Source: Fulvia fulva (Eukaryota; Ascomycota; Dothideomycetes; Mycosphaerellales; Mycosphaerellaceae). Taken from it: 64,000 bases of DNA. The position numbers were made by a program, and so were the translations under genes. Below the pieces are notes generated by a model. The model was not told the origin of the DNA. It made no database searches and saw only the letters and a program-made list of their open reading frames with translations. Shown here piece after piece: positions 18,581 through 28,055 of the stretch (the first letter of the stretch is position 1; each line of letters begins with the position of its first letter). The stretch covers positions 5,456,001-5,520,000 of the forward strand of contig NC_063013.1 of NCBI RefSeq assembly GCF_020509005.1, read 5' to 3'.

Positions 18581-18724
18581 ATATCTGGCCTTCCCCAGGC
18601 CTCTCTTGCTTTCTTCGTCTTTTGTTTTGTGTAGCAATCATACCATACCCTTTTGCATCTGCACTTCGCACCTGCATTCTCGCTTTCACCCTTGCATCTC
18701 ACAGGCCAGGCTCTCGCCCTGACA
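18205..18724 (+). repeat. Gypsy LTR 3 (3')
   Basis: A 520-bp LTR that ends at CTGACA, where the sequence switches sharply to RIP-mutated LINE. One substitution separates it from LTRs 1 and 2. Confidence 0.93.
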
Positions 18725-20485
18725 ACCTCCTAGTCGGATTCTAGTATATCCTTACTAATATAGAAGCACGTACGAGGTCTACCGTCGCCTCGTAGGTATG
18801 TTGTATAGCCTAGTAACTTATAGGTCGTTAGTCTCTTATAGTACGGGTTAATCTATAGCTCCTAGATTGTAAGGACGTAGTAGACGCGCGGGTCCGCCTC
18901 GTATAGGAAATGGTTCTAGACTATATCCTTGCTATAGTTAACGTTATACTAGATGATACTAAGCGTGTCGAGGCTAGTTATCGGTATCGATAATCATTTC
19001 CTCTATATTGTCCTATATCCTACTACCCTATACGTCCTAGTCTACGCCTATTAGCTATATACTAAAGGGGAGCCGGGCCTAGTTAGATTCCCTCGCCGTA
19101 GCTAGTAGAGCACGTGGCCTCCCGTACGCCCTAGGTTACGTATCCTTTATATTATTCTCGGCCCTAGGGCGCTTATACCCGACCGCCGCTAGCTAGTCCC
19201 GGTATAAACTAGCCTTACGGTCGCCGTAGAATCTTAGGGCGACGGTTCTGTTTATAATTGCCTTGTTTTTCGCTAGTTTCCGCTATAGGTATTCCGCGCT
19301 ATACGATAGGTAGTATCCCGGACAGTTCGCGTACCGCCTCGTAGCCGATATATAGTCCCTAGATATATAGTCTCCTATATAGTTCGAGTAGGCCTACTTG
19401 TTTATATACGTATAGGTTTAGTGTCTACACTGTTAGCATTTAAAGTATTAGAGGATACGAAAGGATAAGGAGTACTTTTCGACTATCTTAAGACTATATT
19501 ACTAGATTAGGCCTTGTTCTATTACTAGATCCGCCGCTTTCGCGTCTTATAGCTATACTATTAGCGCCGAGGCCTTCTTGCCTTCTAGCCATTTCCTATA
19601 GAGCCAAGTCGCCTTCTAGATTAGAGATTTAAGAGTGACCGGGTTGTCCTCTTAGAGAGCGCGTAGGTGACCCTAGTTAGTTAGGTCAAACTTCTTAGGT
19701 ATGTCGTAGACTAGGATCGTGAATTGTTTCGTTAAGACCTTCGCTAATACCGCAACCTTAGATGCCTACTATAGCTATGCCTCTAGGTGCCTCCTAGTAG
19801 TAGTAGAGCTAGTATAGATCTATAGAGTGCCGTTAGACTATTAGTTCACTACGACCACCCCTAGTTAGTTGATTCGTTAGGCGAGCTCCTTATTCGATAG
19901 CTTCGTAACTTCGGCCTAGTCTTCCTTTACTACAATACGGATCGTAACTATATCGTGCGTTAGGCGGGGGCCTAGTATCGATACCGCGACCGATACCTAG
20001 CTATAGGAGTATTGATTCCGGGTGGCCTTACTAATCGCCTAGGACGTCGTCCTTATTTCTTATTGCCCTCGGTAATACGATAGTATAAGCGCCGTACGTA
20101 GCTAAGTGATCATTACCTATAGAGACCGGTAAGAGAGCTAATCGTTAGTTTCTATACTTTTTACGTCCTCTATAAGTTGCTACTAGTTGTCTTAGGGGGG
20201 CTTCGCCTATAGGGCCGTAGGCGCCGTTAGTGCCGTATCCTAGGCTACTATTACCTAGGAGTTACCTAATGTAGCTAGGCACCTCCGCGGCGTTTAGAGC
20301 TAAAGAAACAGGGTGAAGAGAGCTTTAAGCTGTCCAGATTGAATGAGGTAGAACTCCCTTAGTCCTAGGGGTAGTGGCCTGCTTTATATATCGTTAGAAT
20401 AGCCTTAATAAGAGCTTTCGAATATATCGTGTTTTGGCGTAGAGATCGATTAGAAGGATATATACTCTACACTCTTACTATATAA
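18725..20485 (-). mobile_element. RIP-mutated Tad1-like LINE, 5' part (ORF1 and start of endonuclease)
   Basis: The minus strand holds ORF1 with a degraded zinc-knuckle region (about 19440-19290; a CANCPG-like segment and a second Cys-His cluster). The start of an APE endonuclease then follows, ending RPRTCFYISKDI next to the gypsy LTR at about 18740. TAG stops replace Gln and Trp codons. The endonuclease continues at 6662-6286 on the far side of the gypsy array. A short stretch at about 20308-20385 keeps CpA/TpG dinucleotides and looks un-RIPed. Confidence 0.7.
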
Positions 20486-20719
20486 TATTAAGAACATATA
20501 GGCCGTAGGACAATTATATAGGTATAGGTATGTTATATAACTAGATTACGTAACTAGGGTTTACTAGCCTATAGGCTAGTAAACATCCGGATACCTAGTA
20601 TCTACCTATACTAATACTAGCGATACTATATATAGATATACGCTATCCTATTAGGTCCTTCTTCGTCTTTCGTATAATCCGCCGTCTTCTACTACTACGT
20701 AACTCGTACCTATTTAATA
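20486..20719 (+). repeat. RIP-mutated copia 5' LTR
   Basis: A 234-bp LTR, same length as in the intact family member, beginning TATTAAGAAC and ending TATTTAATA. The 26-bp palindrome at 20559-20584 is still perfectly palindromic although mutated on both arms. Confidence 0.88.
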
Positions 20720-23700
20720 GGTTATAAGCCCGGGTTAGTAACTCGGTATTTCACTCTTAATAAAGTCGTATTAGAGTTATTCCTCTTAAGAACAAAAGGA
20801 AGGTAGACTAGAGGCCGTACCCGCCTTATATAGGGAGCTATAGCCGTGCTATAGGTATATATAAGACGTAAAAGAGCCTAGTAAGGTACTATTAGACTCC
20901 GAGTTAGGGAGCCTATACTAATACCTTAGATAAGTAGGCGAGCTTACTAAGAAGAGTCGCTCTCCGGACATCGCGTTCGTATCGACTAACTGTTTATTCT
21001 AAGAGAGCCGTAGTGTCTTAGAAACCCCCTCTAGTAAGAGAGTTACGCTATAGTGTCTTAGTACTAATATAATCCTTCGACTTTCCTCCTCTTCCTAGCG
21101 GATAGCTATCCTCTCCGCCGTTAACCTCGCGTTCGGTTTATCCTATTTCGATCCGATCCGATCGCGTACGACCGAATATATCCTTTTACCTAAGGGTAGC
21201 CAACCTATCCCTTAACTTACAAAAAATAGAGAACGAGACTAGGTTTATAAGAAAGAGAGTAGCACCTATTCTAATAAGAGAGAACTACGAAACATAGTTC
21301 AAGCTAATAAGAATACACCTAGTATTAAAGTAGGTTAACTAGGTCCTCGAAGACATTATTACGGACATTCCCGCTACAACCCTATCTATAGCGACACCCT
21401 CTATATTATCGGAGTTATCCCTTCCTTTAGATTAAGCGATAAGGAAGGTATCGTATAGACGGCACAATATAACGGCCCTATATAAGATATATATCTGTCT
21501 ATCGATAGATAACTAAGAGATAATATACGAGATCCGGTATACGAAGGAGTTATAGGAATAGGCTGAAGCTAAATATAAGAGAAGACTTCTCGCTACTAGA
21601 AGAAGTTTGCTTTAGTAATACACCAATTTCGTGATAACAGAGGACCAGTCAATAGATAACGCCTAGTAGGAGCTTAGCTTAATTATAAGGAGGGCTGTTT
21701 TAATCTCGCCTTAGTTCTAAGACATTAAGACTAAGGACAGAAAGATCTAGTAACTCTTAGTAGCTCTACTAGACTTATTTGGCTTAATTCGCAATACAAT
21801 TAATACCTAGGTGAATCTCTTACTATAAGACATTCTTACAATTCTAAGGGAGAAGCAAAAATCAATAATTTATTAAGGGATAGCTATGTTCGCTAAGAAG
21901 GGTTTCTAGGGCAAGCTTACGTACTATCTCTACGGTAGTAACTATTTTATAAGTAAGTGCCTACACCTTTCTGTAGCTTAGTAGGCTATTAGGAACAAGG
22001 ACAAACTAGCTAGGGTTACTAACCCTACTAAGAGACAACCGTCACTACCTTGTAGGAGGTCATTATTACTAAACCTTCGTGATGTCCTTAAGGTAATAAC
22101 GGACCTTATAAAGTAGATAAAGGAGAGCCGCAAGCCAAAGGCCTCCTCTAGTAAGAAGCCTATAAGGGCCTATACGACCTAGGAAGACGCATTAGACTCT
22201 AAGATACTATTAGAAGATAAAGATGTTAATGAGGTTGCCTATTCTACTATAGAAGCCAAAGGCAAGTACCCCTCGTCCGAGTAGTTACTTAACTCTTATG
22301 CATTATTATATATAACTGACCAAGATTCACTATTTAGGACACTAAAGCCTCTTTAAAAGAGGAAGTGGATCAAGGTTAGGGGTGGCTATCTACAAGCTAT
22401 ATATATAGGAAGTGTAGTAATAGGTAGTCCTTCTAGAAAGCAAATTGTCTTAGAAAATGTCCTGTTTGTTCCTAGCCTTAGAGTTAGTCTTGTTTCGTAG
22501 AATCAGTTTAGCTAACAGTTTGCTATCTAACTACCTAGTTTTACCCTAAAATCCTTGTCTAGTAAACCCGTTATCTAGACTAAACTTCGAGGAGGAGTAC
22601 CGTTTATCTACTCGATCTTAGAAATTCTTGAGCTATAGTATACTAGTATACTCTCTTAAGAACGTGACGGCACCGCTATAGCTAATACTAAGTCCGAAGA
22701 TTAGTAGGAGCTATAGTATAGAAGATGTACATACCTTAGTAAGGGACTGCTAAGAAACCTATATAGAGTTACTAATAAGAAAGATCCTATTCCTATTCCT
22801 TCTAAACACTAGAATTGTAAGGTCTGCTCCCTTATAAACATAAGGAAGTTCAAAGGACCTACTATAGAGAGGAAAGGGGAGAGGCTAGCCCTCATCTCTA
22901 TTAACATCTATAGGCCTTTTTAGGGCGTAGTCTCTAGGCTAGGATACAAATATTGGCTTAAGATTGTAGATAACTTCTCTAGGAAGAAGTGGGTAATCCC
23001 TTTAAAAACTAAAAACTAGGAGCGACGCTCCTATAGCCCTACGGGATTAGAAGGTCTAGGTAGAACGGCAGTCAAGGTGCTTCCTATCTACGATCCGTAG
23101 TAATAGTACAAAGGAAATTCTCGCCTTACTAAAAGAGTAGGAGAAGGAGTTTAGTACTTAGATAGATATAACTAATGCCTATAACCCTCTTTAAAATAGA
23201 CCTATAGAAAGGTCAATTCTAGCCTCTAAGAACATAGTCCGGGCTATACTTAAAGACTCTAGTATACTAGTTAAGTTCTAGCTAGAAGCTTTATAAGTAT
23301 AGACTATGATCAGAAACAGACTGCCTAATAGTCCAATCATTAATAGTATTGCTCTTTTACTAGAAGAAGCCTTTACTAGCTAAGTACCGTTAGTCGACTA
23401 TTTCCGTATCTAGAGATATAAAGCTATAGTCTATATAGACCTAAGAGCCTAACCTTAAGGCTTAAGGAGAGACAAGTTAATAAACCGAGGAAAAGAAGCC
23501 GTGTTTATAGGCTACTTAGAAAACACTACAAAACAATAGCTATTCTAGGATCCCGACATAAAAGCTATAAAAGCGTATAGTCACGTCGACTAGTTTAAGA
23601 ATAAGAAGGGGGAAGATATAGATCTTGGTATTACCTTTATTAACTAGCCGAGTCGAGCGCTATAGCGCAATTCTATTAGGAGGAAGCCCTTTAGGGCGAA

Positions 23701-24741
23701 ATTTTCCGATAGGGAATTATTAGAGACACCGTTACGAAGGCTAGGAGAAAATATTAAGGTAACACTATCGAAGGCCGATAACGGTAGATCTATATAGAAC
23801 CTACCCAAGTTATTAACACTATAGTAACCGCTATTTGTGCAACCTCCCCCTCCCCTAAAGGACATTAGGGAATACTAGAAGTTTAGAGATTAGGGTACTC
23901 TAATAAAAGAAAAAGAAGATGTCGTTCAGTTCGACCTATCCAAATACCTAGCGCCACCTTAGGTTATAGGCAATAAGAGGTTAAGGGGGGACGGAGATAA
24001 TAACTCTAAAGAGTATAAGGCTAAACACTATAAGGCTCTTATCGCCTAGATGTTCTATCTAGACCCTATAATAAGCTAGGTAGATGAGATTCTAAACGAC
24101 GTAGAAGAATATATATTTGCTACTATTAGGCAGGCCATAGCCTATTAGTAGGAAGTGCTAATCCCAAAGTCCTATAAGGTAGCCGTAGGAGACCCCGAAT
24201 AGGGACATATATAGAGAGAGGCAATCGAGAACGAACTTATTGCCTTAGTAAGTAACAACACCTAGGAAGCAGTTGTACCGCTAAAGGGTACGAATCTAAT
24301 TACTTCTAGGTGGGTCTTTAATATAAAAAGAATGATTAGTAGAGCTATTAAGAAGTTTAAGGCAAGACTAGTTATAAGAGGATTTTTATAGAAATATAGG
24401 GTTGACTTCGAAGAGACCTTTACACCTACTATTAGACATAATACTCTCCGAGTATTTATAGCAGTAGTATATAAGAGAGATCTCGAGATGTACCTAGTAG
24501 ATATAAATAATGCTTTTACCTAAAGTAGCCTTCTTAAAGACATCTATATAATCCTACCCCTAGGAGTTAAAGTACCTCTAAACATAGTGTTTAAGGTCCT
24601 ACGAAGCCTTTATAGGCTTAAGTAAGCAGCTAGAGACTAGAACAAGCTCTATGTTACGAAGCTAGAGAAGATTAGATTTACCTAGTCCTAGGTAGATCTA
24701 TACCTACTTATCTATACGGATAGAGACCTTATAGTCCTTAC

Positions 24742-24757
24742 CTATATAGATAACATA
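24742..24757 (+). repeat. LINE target-site duplication, left
   Basis: CTATATAGATAACATA is repeated exactly at 26772-26787. It is RIP-mutated copia RT sequence, so the LINE landed after the copia had been mutated. Confidence 0.85.
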
Positions 24758-26771
24758 ACAGACCTATTGCCTTGCTCAACACACTAGGCAAACTCCTGGA
24801 AAAGATCATAGCAGAAAGGCTGACAAACCTAGCTGAAGAACATGGAATCCTTCCTGAAGAACAGATGGGAGGCAGGAAACAAAGATCAACACTAACAGCT
24901 GTGGAACTTATCACAGAGCAGATCAAGACCCTATGGCACTTTGGGAACAACAAAGCAGCCACACTCCTCTCACTAGACATATCAGGAGCCTTTGACAATG
25001 TCTCACACCAGAGGCTGATCCACATCCTGAAACAGAAGGCTATCCCTAACTGGACAGTCCAGTTTATCCAGTCCTTCCTCAGAGGCAGAACCACAAGACT
25101 AAGACTGGGCAGATATAAATCTGACAGCATGCCTACAGAGACAGGAATCCCACAGGGATCAACAATGTCTCCAATCCTGTTTCTCCTCTTTATGGCAGAC
25201 CTGCCAGCAAAGCTAAACTCCAGAAACACATCAGCCTCAGGGTTTGTAGATGACACAAACATCCTAGCCTGGTCAGACAGCACAGAAGAGAACTGCAGAA
25301 TCTTGCAGAAGAAACACAAGGAATGTGAGGAATGGGCCAGGAAACATGGAGCCAGATTTGCCCCAGAGAAGTATCAACTCATCCACTTCAGTAGAGCCAG
25401 AAACAGACACAATATGCAAGCCCCAATCACTATTCAGGGACACACAACAGAACCCTCAAGTGAATTAAGGGTGCTAGGAATATGGATGGATCCAAAGCTC
25501 AGCTGGGGACCACAGGTCAAGAAAGCACAGGCAAGAGCAGACAACAACAGGCAATCAATTAACAGGCTTACAGCCTCCACATGGGGAGCCACATTTGCGA
25601 AAGCAAAGGTTATGTACAAGGCCATTGTGAAGCCAGCCATGCTATATGGAGCCCAGATCTGGTCAGCCCAAGACAAGATCCCAAAGAGAATTGCAGATCC
25701 CATCAGCAGAGCCCAAGCCTCCTGTCTGAAAAAGGTGCTTGGAGCATACAAGTCAACTCCAACAAGGGTGGTCGAAATGGAGTCTGGCTCCCCACCAGCC
25801 AAGCTCTACCTTCAAGGGTTGAGATACCAGTATGCAGGAAAGACGTCTGCATACCCAGCCCAGCTAGTAATCCAGAAGGCAGTCAACAAAATCAGGAGCC
25901 AGTGCACAAGAAGGCACAGACAAGCAAGACCCAATCCAGCCCCACAGAAGCAGCAGGACCTGCAGAAGTTCAAAGAACTAGCAGAACAGCTGCACCTAGC
26001 CCAGCAGGAACAGGACAGAAGGGCTCAAGGGAGAGGATCAGCAGCCAGCCAAGGGAAGAAGCAACAGTCTCTAGCTGAAAGGATGGCAGGACTCCTCTGG
26101 AAGACTGAATGGACAAGAACCCCACAGAGGCCAGGAACCCCAAAGGCACTCCAACAGTTTGGTAGCCACAACTACCTACTGTACTCAGACCTGACCAGGT
26201 CAGAAGCAAGCATAGCAATACAAATCCGCTCTGAACACATCGGAGTCAGGGCATACCTGCATCAGAGAAAAGTCCCAGGTATCGAAGACAAGAGTTGCCC
26301 ATGCGGCTACCTGTCCCAGAATGTCGAACATAGACTTCTGGTTTGCAAAGAATGGAGTACAGGGAGAGGTGAATGGAGGGCAAGGGCAAGGAACAGAAAC
26401 TTCCAAGCCATGATCAGCAATAAGGGAGACCTCCAGAGAATTACAAGGTGGATCATCCACCAAGGATTTTTGGAGCAGTTCTCTCTTACTAGGGAAACAG
26501 AGAGATGGATTGAGGAGAGAAAGAAGGAGGAGGAGAGCAGGAAGAGGGGGACAACTCTAGGGTTGCAGACAAGGTAGTCAGAGGCTAACCACCATGACAC
26601 TAGTGCACACTAATGGAAGGAAAACTGAGAACTCATGGCAAGGAAGCTATTAGAGAAGGAGAGGAGGTTTTTACCTAGGAATAGGTTTCCTACCTTATGC
26701 AGTAACATATATAGACATAAACCCGCATGGGCCGGAGGGCACCACAACGGGTAAATGAATCATCTATCTAT
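24758..26771 (+). mobile_element. 5'-truncated, un-RIPed Tad1-like LINE
   Basis: A non-LTR retrotransposon copy that begins inside the RT domain and ends in a short (ATCT)n tail at about 26761-26771. It is bounded by a 16-bp target duplication. Its base composition is ordinary, unlike the RIP-mutated copia around it. The 5' truncation is typical of incomplete target-primed reverse transcription. A related 3' fragment with the same kind of tail lies at 35824-36436. Confidence 0.9.
24760..26577 (+). CDS. LINE reverse transcriptase, N-terminally truncated
   Basis: About 605 codons remain, opening in frame at RPIALLNTLGKLLE, a conserved early RT motif. Catalytic motifs follow: SLDISGAFDNV, GIPQGSTMSPILF and FVDDTNILA (the xxDD motif). 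The C terminus has a CCHC-like region (CPCGYLSQNVEHRLLVC), common in Tad1 and I-type elements. No endonuclease or ORF1 is present because of the 5' truncation, and no RNase H domain is recognisable. There is no proper start codon. The frame is otherwise intact to TAG at 26575, so the copy is recent but dead on arrival. Confidence 0.88.
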   Translation, partial: RPIALLNTLGKLLEKIIAERLTNLAEEHGILPEEQMGGRKQRSTLTAVELITEQIKTLWHFGNNKAATLLSLDISGAFDNVSHQRLIHILKQKAIPNWTVQFIQSFLRGRTTRLRLGRYKSDSMPTETGIPQGSTMSPILFLLFMADLPAKLNSRNTSASGFVDDTNILAWSDSTEENCRILQKKHKECEEWARKHGARFAPEKYQLIHFSRARNRHNMQAPITIQGHTTEPSSELRVLGIWMDPKLSWGPQVKKAQARADNNRQSINRLTASTWGATFAKAKVMYKAIVKPAMLYGAQIWSAQDKIPKRIADPISRAQASCLKKVLGAYKSTPTRVVEMESGSPPAKLYLQGLRYQYAGKTSAYPAQLVIQKAVNKIRSQCTRRHRQARPNPAPQKQQDLQKFKELAEQLHLAQQEQDRRAQGRGSAASQGKKQQSLAERMAGLLWKTEWTRTPQRPGTPKALQQFGSHNYLLYSDLTRSEASIAIQIRSEHIGVRAYLHQRKVPGIEDKSCPCGYLSQNVEHRLLVCKEWSTGRGEWRARARNRNFQAMISNKGDLQRITRWIIHQGFLEQFSLTRETERWIEERKKEEESRKRGTTLGLQTR

Positions 26772-26787
26772 CTATATAGATAACATA
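26772..26787 (+). repeat. LINE target-site duplication, right
   Basis: Exact copy of 24742-24757. After it the RIP-mutated copia sequence resumes in register. Confidence 0.85.
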
Positions 26788-27821
26788 CCTGTTGTAGCTC
26801 CGAAGCTATTAGATGTTTAGTAGTTTAAGGCTAAGCTTAGAAAAGTGTTTAAGATTAAGAATCTTAGTAAACCTACGAAGATCCTTAGAATAAGGATTAT
26901 AAGAGACAGGTCCTAAGGCACTTTAAAGCTTAATTAAGGACACTATGTCTACGCTAACTTAGCTAAGATGAACATAGCTAGAGAGAATGCTACGCTAACC
27001 TACTCACCTATAGAGAGCTACGAGCATTTAGTGCCTACGGTAGCTATAGATAAGAGGTGTAATAAACAGGATTACTAGAGCTATAATAGTACCTAGATGT
27101 AGCTAATAATAATAACGAGGCCAGACTTAGTATTCCCCCTTAGAAGAATTAGCTTATATGTTACTGATCCCTCGTAGTAGTATATAAAGGCTTTAAAGAA
27201 GCTCTCCCGATACCTACGGTCGTACCTAGACCTAGGTCTTATATATAGAAAGGGAGGGGGCAATCTCTAGGGATACTCGGACTCTGACTACGCTATAGAC
27301 AAAGTGGATAGAGTCTTAATTCTAGGATACGTGTAGTTCCTTTATAGATTACCTATGTCCTAGATAAGTAGGAAGTAGAAGTCTATTATAACATTAATAA
27401 TAGAAGCTAAGTTTATAGCTATAAACGTAGCCGTAAAGTAGTCATAATTTCTTACTACTGTCCTTAGGGAAATGGGGTGCCTAGAACTTGTAGGAAAGAG
27501 CTCTTTCTAGCCGAGTATAAGGGTAAGTAAGGGCACTATTAACGAGCTAAGGCTAGTCAAGCTTATAGGTAATAACTAAGCCGCTTTAATACTTATTAAA
27601 GATGCCTATATATATAAAAGGTCAAAGTATATTAATGTTGTATATAACTATATTAGACATCTCTAGTAGTAGAAGAAGATTATAGTGGACTACTACTATA
27701 TAAAGGACATAGCTACTAATAGGTTAATAAAGCCCCTTAATAGCTAGTAGTTCTAAAACTTTATAAGGTAGCTCTAGCTTATATAAAGGGATTGTAGGAG
27801 ACTATATAGCCTAAGTAGGAG

Positions 27822-28055
27822 TGTTAAGAACATATAGGCCGTAGGACAATTATATAGGTGTAGGTGTGTTATGTGACTAGATCACGTGACTAGGGTTTAC
27901 TAGCCTATAGGCTAGTAAACATCCGGATACCTAGTATCTACCTATACTAATACTAGCGATACTATATTTAGATATACGCTATCCTATTAGGTCCTTCTTC
28001 GTCTTTCGTATAATCCGCCGTCTTCTACTACTACGTAACTCGTACCTATTTAATA
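27822..28055 (+). repeat. RIP-mutated copia 3' LTR
   Basis: A 234-bp LTR beginning TGTTAAGAAC. It is less mutated than the 5' LTR and keeps GTGTTATGTGACTAG and CACGTGAC, so RIP was uneven along the element. Confidence 0.88.

Larger units (their letters stand above)
6663..18724 (+). mobile_element. Tandem Ty3/gypsy chromovirus: LTR-body-LTR-body-LTR
   Basis: Three 520-bp LTRs start at 6663, 12434 and 18205 and frame two internal regions, with an exact period of 5771 bp. I saw only two substitutions across the whole array (8042 versus 13813, and 18327 versus the other LTRs), so the duplication is very young. Domains include gag with a CCHC knuckle, protease, RT, RNase H, integrase and a chromodomain. 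The flanks are RIP-mutated LINE halves, and the array itself shows no RIP. No target duplication is evident (CTATC before, ACCTC after). The arrangement could come from unequal crossover between LTRs, from recombination of a cDNA or circle into a resident copy, or from an assembly error. Confidence 0.9.
20486..28055 (+). mobile_element. RIP-mutated copia element of the same family as 748-6285
   Basis: A full-length copia in plus orientation, with 234-bp LTRs at 20486-20719 and 27822-28055. Its body matches the minus strand of the intact copia but with C-to-T and G-to-A changes concentrated at CpA and TpG, which create dozens of stops. The primer site is recognisable at 20720-20734. It is split by a clean LINE at 24758-26771. 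The flanks give TATAA before and TATAC after, so a target duplication is not convincing. RIP is uneven: parts near 21620-21660 and the 3' LTR keep more CpA/TpG. Confidence 0.9.
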
